A stretch of 64,000 nt of DNA from Apium graveolens (lineage: Eukaryota > Streptophyta > Magnoliopsida > Apiales > Apiaceae): assembly GCF_009905375.1 (NCBI RefSeq), contig NW_027417098.1, positions 1 through 64,000 of the forward strand, written 5' to 3'. This document shows, piece after piece, positions 11,088-23,100 of this stretch. The position numbers and the translations under genes were made by a program. Position 1 is the stretch's first letter. Each line of letters opens with the position of its first letter. A model generated the notes under the pieces. The model was given only the letters and a program-made list of their open reading frames with translations, had not been told where the DNA came from and searched no databases.

Positions 11088-13395
11088 CTAATGATTAGTT
11101 TTAAGGACCCAGACTTGCTTGGATCCTTTGGCCTTTTTAAGTTTGTTAACATTTGTAATGAATTTAGCATCAGAGTTTATGTTAACAGTTTTCTTATCAG
11201 AATTTGCAATATCAGACTTTGCATCAGAACTTATACTGGAAGGAATAATGCTAACTTTCTTTATAGAAGGTTTTATTTAATAATAATCATAGTACAAACT
11301 ATGATATTCCTTACAAGTATAAATGGAATGTCATAAACTACCACAATGAAAACAAGGATTTTTTGGCTTATATCTAACAGACTGACTCTTAACTCCTGAT
11401 TTTAAAGGTAATGATTTTATATTCTTATTCTTCCTGCAAAAAGAAGCCAGATGGTTAGAATTTCCACAGTTATGACATGTTTTTCTAGGAGCATTAGGAA
11501 CAGGCTTATTATTGTTACTTTTGTTCACACCTTCCTTTCCATTCCTATTTTTCCTAGGTGACTTTACCTTGTTTACATTCTTAACATCTTTCAGCTTATG
11601 CTTAAGCTGCTTCTTTGTCATTAAGTCTATGTTAACTTCAGTTGGCTTATCCTGTTTAGGTTTGTCAGAAGTTACTTTCTCCTTAACTTCTGATTTATCA
11701 ATATCAGACTTTGCAGTTACAAACTTAACAGTTACAAACTTCAGTTGGCTCAGTTTCTACAGTTTCTTTACTGTTCTTACCATCTCCATAACCTAAGCCC
11801 TCTTTCCAGTTTCCACTACTAAGAATATCCTGAGTTGCTTTACCAGAGTTAGTCCAAGTCCTGATAATCTCTCTTTCCTTTTCTAACTCAGTTTTTAACG
11901 ATTCATTCATTTTTAACACTTCATCCCTAACATAAAAGGCATCATCTCTATCTTTCTGAGTTTGATGGAACATGACTAACTCTTTTTCTAAATAATCATT
12001 CCTCTTTTTATAAGCAAGATTTTCAGAAGTTAATCTTTCACATGTTAAAGTTTGATCTTTATAACTAATAAACATGGTTTTAAGATATCTTCTTAACTCA
12101 GTAATATCATCAGTATGAAAGGCATAAGTAGTTTGAGGTACCTTTAAGTCAGCAGTATCAGAACTACTATCAGCATTTGCCATCAAGGCATAGTTTTCCT
12201 CATCCTCAGAATCTGAAGCATCTGACCAGCTTTTCTTCTTTGTGACAAGAGCCTTGCCTTTGTCACTTTTCCCTTTTCTACAATCTGGAGATATGTGGCC
12301 TTTCTCACCACAGTTATAGCATTTAACATTTGAGTAATCTCCTCTGTCAGACTTTCCTCATTTGCCTTCAGATTTTCTGAAACCTTTCTTTTCAGAACTT
12401 GCACCTTTCCTGGAAAACTTCTTTCCTCTTCTGAATTTCCTGTATGCAATCTTTGTGATTCCTTTCACCATAAGAGCACACAGCTTCATCATCTCCTCAT
12501 CATGGTCCATCTCAAGTATACTTTCAGTTTCTGAGTCATCATCACTATCAGAACTTGATGACTCAGTATCAGACTTTGTGATGAGAGATTTTTCCTTGCC
12601 TTTTCTTGAGGCAGCTACTTTGGCACTTTCCTCCTCAGCCACAAAGGCAACTGTTCTTGACTTTCTTCCATTCCTCTTCCTTCTTTGTTCCGTCTCAAGT
12701 TCATGAGTCTTGAGCATCCCATAAATTTCATCAAGAGTTGTTTCATCAAGATTATAGTTGTCTCTTATTATTGTGGCCTTCAAATCCCATCTTTCAGGAA
12801 GAGCTAACATGAACTTAAGATTTGAATCTTCAATATCATACTCTTTGTCAACTAGTGTCAAATCATTCAAGAGTTTGACAAATCTGTCATATAAATCAGT
12901 TAATGACTCATCAGGGTTTGAGTCAAAGTGCTCATACTCTTGAGTGAGTATTGTCTTCATGTTCTTCATGATTGAATCAGTTCCCTGATACCTTGTTTCC
13001 AAAGCATCCCATATCTCTTTTGCAATCTTGCAGTTAATTACCCTGTTTGACATGACATTATCAATGGCACTATGCAGCAAGTGTCTTACCTTTCCATCCT
13101 TTGCAATCGATGAGATATCTTCAGCAGTGTAATCACTTTTCTCCTTTGGTACAGACTTTGCTGGTTGTCCTGCAACTTCCACAGAGAGTTTGGTTGGCAT
13201 ATGTGGTCCTTCATAAATCCTGTCGAGATATTCTGGATCTGTAGCTTCCAGAAATATAGCCATCTTTACTTTCCATATGGAATACTCAGAAGGTTTCAAC
13301 ATGGGAACTCTTATAGTCTCATATTGACTATGAGTTACAGTTTTTGGAGGTTCTTCAGTTTTGGTGGGCTTGGTTGGAGTTTCTTCTTCAAACAT
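11088..13395 (-). pseudogene. gag: Copia gag of E3
   Basis: Begins MFEEETPTKPTKTEEPPK at 13395, 41 bp past the primer site. A UBN2 Gag domain (MFLEATD-like start, then YGMLKTHELETEQ) is followed by an acidic serine tract, a CCHC knuckle (CYNCGEKGHISPDC), a helical stretch (residues ~400-520) and two more knuckles (CHNCGNSNHLASFC, CFHCGS...). An in-frame TGA at 12358-12360 falls just before the first knuckle. There is a frameshift near 11740 and another stop at 11331-11333 in the third knuckle. Gag normally forms the particle and binds genomic RNA; here it is broken. Confidence 0.9.
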
Positions 13396-13436
13396 GATTG
13401 ATTTTGGATCTTAAACTGTTTGTGTGTTAACAGAAG

Positions 13437-13448
13437 GCTCTGATACCA
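13437..13448 (-). other. Primer-binding site of E3
   Basis: The minus strand reads TGGTATCAGAGC, an exact match to the initiator tRNA-Met complement, two bases from the 5' LTR. Confidence 0.9.
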
Positions 13449-13450
13449 CT

Positions 13451-14071
13451 TGTTAGGTCATACACACTATAAAAGGGGGTTGAATACAGTGTTTAGCACA
13501 ATCAAATCGAATATAAGAACTTAAGTAACAGAAAACATATTTTATTCAACACAATAAACTCTTTTACAATATGGAACTGTCCTCTCTCAGTGATGGACAA
13601 ATTATCACGAGAGCTGCTAGAGTTACAAAGAATAATAACTTCGATAATCGTAACACTTATAGTCTAAACTCTATGCCTGTGTTTATATACTACACAGTTA
13701 CAAGATAATCTTCTAATTGATATGGAATATAATTCTGCTTCCTAAAATATATAAACTAGTTATCTTTTCTTCCAAGTATTCTATTCTTTATAGAATTCCT
13801 TCTTCATGCACAATTCTTTCTGTCTTAGTCTCGATCTTCTTTCCTTTCAATCAGCCGCCTGCCTTATCTGAAAGTCATCTTAAGTCCTGATATTATCTCC
13901 TGATAAATATCTTCTGAACCTTAAATTCTGATAACTTAAGTTCTGATATCTTAAGGTATGTCTTCAGTATAAGTGTTGATTTCCAGTTAAGTACTGATTT
14001 GTCCTGTTATGTAAGATCTGAAAACTAAACACAAATCATATTACACATGACATTATCAAATATATCTAATA
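13451..14071 (-). repeat. E3 5' LTR
   Basis: 621 bp, TGTTAGGTCATAC to TATCTAATA. Same length as the 3' LTR with no gaps and about 25 substitutions by eye. It ends TAATA where the family consensus in E4 and E5 ends TAACA. Confidence 0.93.
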
Positions 14072-15055
14072 GTTACCGCTAAAATAAAGCATCCAGTGTT
14101 TACTATCTAGAACAGTAAACACAGGTTCTACACAACATGTAATAACATATATTAAACCCTACTTTAAGTTAACTAAAACTTTCTATTTCTGGCATAGTGT
14201 ATCTTTGCAAATCGTGCATGTCTATGACTTTACTTTGTCAGTTAATCTTGGCCTTTGATCTTGTACTCTTCAAGCTGCTTTTGTAGACTTTTCAAATCAG
14301 TGATTGATTTGTTTGTTGATTGATAATCTTGGATATTTAACTGGTCTGCATTTTGTACTTGAGTTTTACATCGAGAACTCCAGTTTGTTATATAGAGAAC
14401 TCGACATCTCGATAAGTATAATGGTTTATCGAGATCTCTTATTACTCTATAGTAGTTTTGACTTATTGAAGTCTCTGAGTTCTCTATAAGAGAATTTGGC
14501 TTGTCGAGATTTCTGAATTTCTGCATAAAGAAAATACTTGTCGATATCTCTGAAATTTCTATTTGCATATTAACTTATCGATATCTCTGAGATCTCTGAT
14601 GAGAGTTTGACTTGTCGATATCTCCAATCTTCACATCTTCATTTTGGCTTGTCGATATCTCTGAGTTCTCTAATGCAAAAATGACTTGTCGATATCTCCA
14701 ATCTTCATATCTTCATTTGGCTTGTCAATATCTCTGAGACTTCTCTATAAGCTTTTCTTGACTTCTCGATAAGTCATTCTGGAGTTCCCGAATGACTTCT
14801 CTATAGGACTTAATCTGTGACTTGTAGATTTCTTGACTTAAGATGTTTTTCTTAAAACAAATTTATTCAACTCCAAGCTTCTTCACATTATCTCTGAGGC
14901 ATGATCTTCATGATCTTCTTCCATAGTTTATTCTTAGGCTTGAGACTGTTTACAGAAAAATATTTCAGTCTAACCTATTTACACTTTTCCAGACTTAAGA
15001 AATACAATACAAAATACAAACTTGGATTATCATACAACTTACTTAGGGCTGTCAA
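14072..15055 (-). repeat. E2 5' LTR, right part (end approximate)
   Basis: Continues the LTR interrupted at 2237. Between about 14370 and 14740 it holds around ten degenerate copies of a CTTGTCGATATCTC unit separated by 25-60 bp. I could not fix the outer end; a CA near 15053 is a guess. Confidence 0.45.
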
Positions 15056-15353
15056 TTTTTACTTAATTTTGTTATAGTATAGGAATGTCTTGTACAATAT
15101 TTATAATTCCCCCTTGTGGTCTATATATATGATGAACAAGTCATCTTTTTTTACAAAGGCAAGACAACACATAATATAGTTTGTGCTCTAAATAGTACAA
15201 GCGCTCTAAATAGTACAAGCCAGATGTGAAGTTCAATTTTTTTGGTTCAAAATAATTGTTATATGTAGAATTATGTACATAGTACTTTACATATATAGCG
15301 TTGGTCAGAATTATGTACATACTGTTATAATGTTATAGTTTCTTAGATAGATA
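15056..15353. other. Intergenic, no gene seen
   Basis: AT-rich DNA with no ORF or RNA gene that I can support. A short internal duplication of GCTCTAAATAGTACAAGC occurs near 15190-15220. Confidence 0.6.
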
Positions 15354-15829
15354 CAGTAAAATCTCTATATAGTAATATCGTTGGAATTTTAAAAAAATAT
15401 TATTGTAACAAGGTTATTCTTTATTAAAGGTTGACATATAAATTTAAATTTTAAAAATTAATAAAAAAATATTTATTATATATCTTGAATACATGAATTT
15501 AGAAAACATATCATAACTTTTTTTAAAAAAAATATATGACATAATATCTAATGCATGAATCTAAAATAAATTAATAAGAAGGTAATCGTGTTGATTAGTG
15601 ATTATGAACCCACAAGATAAATGATAAAGTGTTAACCAAAATGATATAACTTTGAAAAAATATTTTAAGTATTTTTATTCTTATATAGAGGAAAAAATAA
15701 TAAATTATGTTCTTAGAAAAAGTATAGAATACTACAATGTAGAGGTTATTTTTAATTATATCTAACCCAAATTAAGACTGTTATTTTTTATTACAATACG
15801 GAGATTATTATTATACTGAGGTTCTACTG
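15354..15829. mobile_element. Emigrant-like MITE (pogo/Tc1-mariner type)
   Basis: The left end reads CAGTAAAATCTCTATATAGT and the right end, on the other strand, CAGTAGAACCTCAGTATAAT, an imperfect terminal inverted repeat. TA at 15352-15353 and 15830-15831 flanks it, as expected for TA-targeting elements. Length is 476 bp, AT-rich, no transposase. The termini resemble those of Arabidopsis Emigrant/Lemi1 as I remember them; the family assignment is inference. Confidence 0.65.
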
Positions 15830-15992
15830 TACTAATAGGAACATAATCATGTTTAATGTACTTTACAAATACATTTTATATAATTTTTTAAAGAAATTAA
15901 ATTTTCTTTTGGCTTTCCAATTTTTTTGCCAGAAATTCATTCACTAGCAGTTTGGGTGATGACAATGATATTATGGGGCGATTGACCAATAC

Positions 15993-16169
15993 GAAGCTGA
16001 CTCGAGGGAGAATATAGAGAATTGACTCACAAACCTCAATGTGAATAATGCAATTATGATGGAGTATGTGCTTGAACTCAACTAAAACCACAAAGAATTT
16101 TGCATCAACTTTTTGAAACAACATGAGCTTTTTCTTGAACAACTTGAAAAGTTAAGAATTGAAGGTTAG
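15993..16169 (+). pseudogene. Possible decayed coding fragment
   Basis: In one plus-strand frame, 58 codons read like protein (EADSRENIEN, then NAIMMEYVLELN, then NHKEFCINFLKQHELFLEQL) with just two stops, at the codons after IEN and ELN. The helical, charged pattern is unlike the surrounding AT-rich DNA. I do not recognise the family. Could be a captured exon or chance. Confidence 0.25.
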
Positions 16170-16725
16170 CATATCCGAAAAGAAAATTAAGAAAATTATG
16201 TAATTGGTGCAATCAGGTTTTCTGTTGGAGCATGTGCTCATCTTATTATGTTAATGATGTTTAAACTATGAACTTGGTGTAATGATGAAAATTAGAATGT
16301 GTTAATACATAAAAATGATCACAATTAAGTTGTGTTCCTACATTTGATGAGCACGTTTTATTATCAATTATGTTCGAATAACTTTCTTAAAGAATTATGA
16401 ATTTAGTTTGTGTTAAAATTATATTGTAAATAGTTTTCCTGTAGTATGCACAAGAACACACACTAAGCACTAAATTTCGTAAGTTTAATCAAATTTAATT
16501 GGCTCCTCATTCTTATAAATAGTGGACCCCAGCATATATCGACTAATCAAAATGAGTCAATTTTATAATTTTTAGTACGTAGCATGTGCCCCAGGGCACA
16601 TAATAGAGAAACCCTATTATAAAACAATGTTGAAAGACGTTAATTATTTTAGAAATCCTAATTTATATACATGTAGTTGAAGAACACAAGTAAACAAATA
16701 CAGTCTTACATATAGTTTAAATACC

Positions 16726-16950
16726 TACTACCTTAGTTCCATTGAGTAGTATAAACAGGAGGACTACTGACCCGGAAGAAAAAATGTAGTTTAGTGCAAA
16801 AAAATAAGATAATGAATAAAGTGAATGTAGCGGAGAAAAGTAATAAATGAATGTAGTTAATTTTATATTGGAAAGCTTTACTATTTTTGAAATGTATAGA
16901 TTACTATTTTTAAAACGTATACAATTGAAAGATATGTCAAAAAAACTGTA
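16726..16950. mobile_element. Possible degenerate Stowaway-like MITE
   Basis: The left end has CTACCTTAGTTCCATTGAGT, and near 16915 an ACGTATACAATTGAAAG block resembles the reverse of such ends. No clear TA duplication or good inverted repeat, so this is a weak call. Confidence 0.25.
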
Positions 16951-17272
16951 TAGAAATGGATGGCACGTGGAGAGGATAAATTTAGTAAAATCGGATGCTT
17001 TACAAATTGATGAGTACGTTCTTTTGATGAGCACGTTATTTTGTCATTTCATGTTGGAAATAATAAATTGTTTTGAGCTAAAATAATATTGTAAAATCAA
17101 GTTGATTATTTTAAATTTTAAGAATCTTGATTTATAAATGTATTTAGAGAAGTCTTATCTAAATTTTCATGCATGTGTAACTATCGTAGTTGATAAATGC
17201 ACAAGGGGAGTTTATGTGTTAAGAACATAATGATTCAAGAAGTTTGAGCAAAAATTTGAAAACCACATCGCA

Positions 17273-17402
17273 AACACAATCGAGTACTGAATATATAAAA
17301 TTGATTTATGTTTCATAGATTACCAATGCTCCTTTAGTGCAAAGTCCATCTACATGGGGGAGATTAAAATTATAAACTATTTTTAAACTCTTCTAAATCC
17401 AT

Positions 17403-17447
<45 letters not shown>

Positions 17448-18968
17448 ATCACTGTTTCAAAAATCCTTAATTTAATCGATTAATTTATGATTAATCATTT
17501 AGAAGCTGTTTGACCGATTCAATTTCTGAAATCGATGAATTCTTATAGGATTTTCTTTATTGGAGTAAATATAATAATTTATTACAATTAATATGCTTTA
17601 TCTATTTAAATATGAATAACTATAGAATTTATGATATAATATAATAATTATATATTTGTTAATAAATAAATATTATAATCACAATAATATATTAAATAGT
17701 ATTTAATATTTAAAATGAATTCTATTTTTACTACGATTAATTCTTTCAATTAATGTCGATTCTCGATTAATCCTAAATCGGCAGTTCAAACAATTATGTC
17801 TGATTCCTGATTTTTACAACACTGATCTCATGTCAAAATTCAAGAAATAATTGACAGGAGTTTTCCAGAAAAAAAACCCAAAATATGTTCTTTTCCGCAC
17901 ATTTTGATGGAGCATTTTTTGGGCTAAATCTTGGTTTAAATTTAGACGGAGGTATTTTTCTATTCCAACCATTTGTCCTAAATTTTGATCCAGATAAATA
18001 TATTAATATTATATTCATCCAGCTAATTGTATATTATTATTTTAATAATAAATGGTATATTGTATTAATATGAAACTTAATAAATTTGTTAATGTAATTG
18101 AGAAATAATCATAATTACGACGAGTTATGACTATTTTGGAGGATAAAAAATAATCTATTTGATTAATTCAATATTTTAGTTTATATTGTATTTAAATCAA
18201 AATAATTTAAGGTGTTTAATATAATTATATTTCATAACTATTATAATTAAAGTAAAAGTATTAAATATAACTTAAACCTATTTAATACATGTTTACTGAC
18301 TACATGTATTTTGACATATGATCAATAGATTAACTAATAAGTAAAAGATAAAAAAAAATATTATATTATTAAAAAGATTTAGACAGATGAATTGTGTCGG
18401 TCTAGATTTAGGCAAACAATATTCAATGAGATAAGACAATAAGCTACTGCCGGGTATATTTAGATAGAAATTGGTCCAAATTTAGAGTAATAAGCCACCG
18501 CCGAAACTGGCCATAGAGATAATGTAAATATTTAAGTGTTTGCACCTAAATTAAGTTCTTGAATCCTGTTTCGAAAAAAGCTACTACAGTACAAAATTGT
18601 TAAAAAATATTTTTTGAAAGTTAACCATTTCGGCCTGTTTAAATCCATATAAGGTTCATTTATCTGCCACTAATTTTGACACGTTCATGAAGATGTACAT
18701 GCAAATTTTTATTCTTTCTGCGGTTTTTTATGGGGGGTTTTATTGTATGCCCATGGTACATGATAAGCACAAAAAAAAAGAAAAGGAATTTAGGCCATTT
18801 TAATTATGAATTTTTTTATGAATGCAACGGGGTCCACCACTATTATAAAGAAATCCAATCAAAATTTATTAAATTTATAACTTCTGCGGTTATCACGTGC
18901 ACATGACCACATGATAGAAAATTTGTTCTTCCTAATACTTATCAAGTGCACCATTATGTTTATCATCT
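17273..18968. repeat. Tandem duplication, copy 1 (~1.7 kb)
   Basis: From ACACAATCGA to GTTTATCAT. The same sequence recurs at 18998-19384 and, beyond E4, at 32669-33920. Diagnostic shared blocks include TTAGTGCAAAG, CTAAATCGGCAGTTCAA, GATCTCATGTCAAAATT, TACTGCCGGGTATATTTAGA and TTATCACGTGCACATGA. No TG..CA ends, no inverted repeats and no long ORF, so it is not an obvious element. It contains an ATCACGTG G-box-like site near 18890 and a TA microsatellite. Confidence 0.8.
17409..17446. repeat. (TA)n microsatellite
   Basis: About 18 TA units in a row. The second duplication copy has a shorter, interrupted TA run at the matching place (near 19135-19165). Confidence 0.9.
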
Positions 18969-18997
18969 ACATTTACATAACATGCCATTGCTTTTAC

Positions 18998-19384
18998 ACA
19001 ATCGAATACTGAAAATATAAAATTGATTTATGTTCCGTAGATTACCAATGTTCCTTTAGTGCAAAGACTGTCTACATGGGGAAAAATAAAATTATAAAAC
19101 TATTTTTAAACTCTTTGAAATCCATCACTATATTAATAATATATACATAATATATATATATATATTTAGAAGTTGCTTGATCGATTCAATTTTTAAAATC
19201 GACGAATTCTTATAGAATTTTCTTTATTGGAGTATATATAATAATTTATTACAATTAATATGCTTTATCTATTTAAATATGAATAACTATAGAATTTATA
19301 ATATAATATAATAACAATATATTTGTTAATAAATAACTAGTATAATCATAGTAATATATTAAATAGTATTTAATATTTAATATG
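18998..19384. repeat. Tandem duplication, copy 2, left part
   Basis: Starts ACACAATCGAATACTG, 30 bp after copy 1 ends, and follows copy 1 closely up to TTTAATATTTA, where E4 interrupts it. The matching point in copy 1 is near 17715. Confidence 0.8.
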
Positions 19385-19976
19385 TGTTAGGTCACACACA
19401 CTGTAGAGGGGGTGAATACAGTGCAAAGTACAATCAAATCGAACTTTAATAACTCAAGTAACAGAAAACAAACTTTATTGAAACAATAAACTCCGTTACA
19501 GTATGGAACTGTTACCTCTCAGTGATGAACAAATATCACGAGAGCTGCTAGGGTTACAATGAATAATCTTCTCGAATATGATAACACTTTTAGTGTAAAC
19601 CCTATGTCTGTGTTCATATACTACACAGTTACAAGATAATCGCTAATTGATATGGAATATAATTCTGCTTCCTAAAATATATCAATCAGATATCTTTTCT
19701 TCCAAGTATTCTATTCTTCATAGAATTCCTTTTTCATGCATATCTCTTCTTATGTTTGTCTCGATCTCCTTTCCTTTAATCAGCTGTTGTCCTTATCTGA
19801 TCGTCCTTCAGTACTTAAGTTCTGATATCCATCTTCTGATAATTATCTCCTGATAATATAAGTACTGATATCCTTAAGTCCTGACTTCCAGTAAGTACTG
19901 ATTTATCCTGTTTAAGTAAGATCTGAAAACTAAACATAAATCATATTAGCCATGACATTATCAAATATATCTAACA
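19385..19976 (-). repeat. E4 3' LTR
   Basis: 592 bp from TGTTAGGTCACAC to TATCTAACA; partner at 32070-32663. Confidence 0.95.
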
Positions 19977-19988
19977 ATCTCCCCCAAC
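19977..19988 (-). other. E4 polypurine tract
   Basis: The sense strand reads GTTGGGGGAGAT, identical to the tract of E3 and E5, directly next to the 3' LTR. Confidence 0.88.
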
Positions 19989-20180
19989 TTGTAAATTAGC
20001 ATAATATACAAGTTTAATAGATATTTGATGATGTCAAAAATATTAAGTACAAATGCATGAGAATTAGACTAGATAACTACAACTTACAGTCCTTAAAGCT
20101 TTACCAATCTTTAATTTCTGATAACAACTTCAGTCTGTACAAATATCAGAATTTAAGCAGTTGTAGATCTTGACTTGGCT

Positions 20181-23100
20181 TCATCTTCTGATCTCTCTGA
20201 TGTTAGGAGTTGTTCTGAGATAGTTCTTCAACAAACATTTCTCAGCATATTTAAGTTCATCAATCATCCTCCTTTTAGCATCTTTAAGCTCTGCAGTATC
20301 TTCACCAATTTGAAAGATTGCAGCCCTGAGATCATTAATCTTAGCTTTTCTTATATCCTGATCCAGTCTGATCAAATATGCCTTATCAGACTCAAGATTG
20401 AATTCTACAGCCCTGTAACCCAGAAAGGTAGTTATAATCTTAGCAGTGTTGGGCTTCATTTCAACTATATCACCCTTGTGATCTCTGTACTTTGGAAGAT
20501 ATGTGCTGTCAGACTTAACAGAATAAATCCTTCTCTGTCTCTGAATCTGATCCTTCAAATAGTTTGCAGCACTTTCTGTTAATCTGTCATTCACTTGAAA
20601 TAAGAATAGTACATGCTCCAGTTCTTCAAAATACTTCAATGGAATGGCATTTTGCCTTATATGATAAACCCTACCATCTGTTATGAAGTACAACAAGATG
20701 TGTTCTTTCAAGTAGGTATGGTAAACCATTTGTACAGATTCCAGTTGATTCAATCTCTCAGGAGTTGCTCCAATACCTGGTTCACTCAAGGAAGTTGGAT
20801 CATTGGTAGTGTTTTGTATTCTTCTTTCATCAGCACTTCTCAATCCAGTTTTATCTCTTGCTTCCTTTCCAGTAACTACTCTTGTTTCAAAACCACTTGC
20901 AGCAGTCTTCAAAGGTTGAATCTGTTTTGCTTTAGTGAATCCTGGTAGGAGTGTCTTTGATTTATCTTCTGATATCAAGTTAACTTGAGCTATGTCAGAG
21001 GTTACTTGCTTCTTCGAAATATCAGAACTTACTGTCTCTTGACTCTGAACAACTTGAGCCATGTCAGAGGTTGTCTTAATAACTTTTCTTGAAGTCAGAG
21101 CAAGATCATCCTTTTCATCAGTGATTTCTTCATTCTCAGGAGACACATAAACCTTGATAGGTTCACCAACTTTTTCTTTACCCTTGGATCTTGGATCTAT
21201 CTGCGGTTGTGATTTAGCCAATGTTGCTTCAGTATTTGTCCTTTCTTTTATCACAATGCCTTTGAGTTTTGGAAGTGTCTTTTTACCAGAAGCTTCAGAT
21301 TTAGATGTGACTTTTTCTGATTTAAGTCTGGCTTCTTCTTCCATTAAACTCTCCAAGTCCATTCCTGGATTTTCCTGAAGAAATAACTGTCTTGACATTT
21401 CTTCATCAAGATCTAAAAGTTCATCAGAACTTATCCTTTTACCAGTAGCAGAACTAATTCTTTTTCCAGTATCAGAACTTGTCCTGTGACTTGTGATTTC
21501 AGCTTTTCTTGATGAGAAACCTCTACCTTGACTATGACCTCTACCCATTCCAGAGTTTCCTTGGTCATCCTTTTCATCATCCTTCCCCTTCAATGTCTTA
21601 TCAGTTTTGCATTTGGACTTAATTACTTTCTCCCCCTTTTTGGCATCAGCAGGTAAGAGAAGAGAGACAAGCAATTCCACTGAGGCTTGGATTTCATTAA
21701 GTTGAGATTGCTAAGAAGCTTGATTTTTAAGAATATCATCAATTTGAGCTTGTTGTTTCTCTTGAGTCTTCTCAATATAAGCAACTCTGTCAAAGGTAGG
21801 TTGGAAGAATTTTTTCTTGTCAATTTTTTGAACTTGTTCTTGCTTAATGAATTCTTCCTGAATCTTATGTAACTCTGCATGAGTAGTTGAATGAAGACCT
21901 TGTAGATGTTTAGTACTCAATACAGTGACTCTAAGCTGTGTTTTGAAATCATCAGTAATTAACATCTCATCAGCTTTAGTCAAGTGTTCAGCAAGATGCT
22001 TTGCAGATGGAGCACAGGTAACTGAGTTCCATTCCTTAGTCCACTCCTGTCCTGCAGGATTTTCACTCCAAGGCACTGGTGCTTCTCTTGTAACAAACTT
22101 TTTAACAAGTTCAGATCTAAGAACAGTTTATTGAGGAGCATGTCCTGAAGGACCTGCTTCATCAGCATCTGCAGTTAGAGCAGCATTACCAGTATCTCCA
22201 GCATTTGCAGTATCAGAACTTACAGAATCAGTATCTTCTGATAAAACATTAGTATGAGTAGAAATGGAGGCTTCAGGATCATCCTCTAATTGCTGATCTG
22301 GTTCCAAGTTCTGATCAACAGCCATATCCTGATGCTCACCTATATTCTGATCATCAGCATCTAGATGCAGAGAAGGTGTAGTAGATAATTCTGGAGTTTG
22401 AACAGCATCAGTAACAGGTGTAGTTGATGGATTAGTTGATGTTGGAGCTTCTAAGTAAAGTACTTCAGGCACAACCAAGTTCTGAATATCAATATCAGCA
22501 CTTGTGCCTGAATTAACAGGAGATACAGTCTTAGGAGACACAGATGGTGTGTTGGCCTTTTCAGTAAAAGCTTCCTTAGTTGAAGTTAATGGAGAAGCAG
22601 GGGCCTTAGCAGAAACTAGTTCTTGTGAGATCAGAGATTCCTGATCCCCTTCCTTAGTTGTTGCTTCCTCATCATCTGAAACTGGCCTTTTTGCCCTCTG
22701 TTTCTTGTATCTCTTTGAAGATATGGATTCCTTGGGAGTTTCATCAACAGTCATTCTTCTAAGCCTTTTGAGAAGCCTAGATCCCCCAATTGCAGAATCC
22801 TTCTGAGAAGGAACTTTCTCAGCTTCTTTGACAACAGGTTCTGATGTAGAAACATGTTCCTCACTGTCAGATTCATCTCTCAAAACAATCCTCCTTCTCT
22901 TCTGAGGTGTTTGGGGAACTGTCTTTGTCCTCTTAGCCTTGGAAGATGAAGGCTCCACAGGAGGTGCTGAGGATGAAGGTTGAACTGTCTGTGAAGTGGA
23001 TAGATATGATTTGAGATATTGTCTGAGGGTAGGTTGAGTAGTATGAGTGGTATGTGTTGATGGTTGTTGTGGTGTTTGAGATGTGGTGGTTGGTTGGACA

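Larger units (their letters stand above)
2238..14071 (-). mobile_element. E3: SIRE/Maximus-like Ty1/copia retrotransposon
   Basis: An 11.8-kb element with two 621-bp LTRs (2238-2858, 13451-14071), tRNA-Met primer site, polypurine tract, gag, pol in copia order (protease, integrase, RT, RNase H), a small ORF and a large ORF3. It is flanked by GTTAT/GTTAC. By eye the LTRs differ at about 25 of 621 positions without gaps, making it the oldest of the three full-length copies. Gag and pol carry stops and frameshifts, and ORF3 has lost its N-terminal part, so it can only move with help. Confidence 0.93.

Noticed and set aside
15056..19384. Host genes in the intergenic stretch
   Set aside because: Only short AT-rich ORFs; none has domain motifs or conserved splice structure.
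19647..19853. 68-codon ORF (starts MIWNIILLPKIYQ) repeated at 32334-32540 and on the minus strand at 35527-35733 and 48200-48406
   Set aside because: It lies in the LTRs antisense to the elements and is shared only because the LTRs are homologous; nothing suggests a protein.
20613..20948. 111-codon plus-strand ORF, with a similar one at 47085-47420 on the minus strand
   Set aside because: Antisense shadow of the conserved C-terminal part of ORF3.
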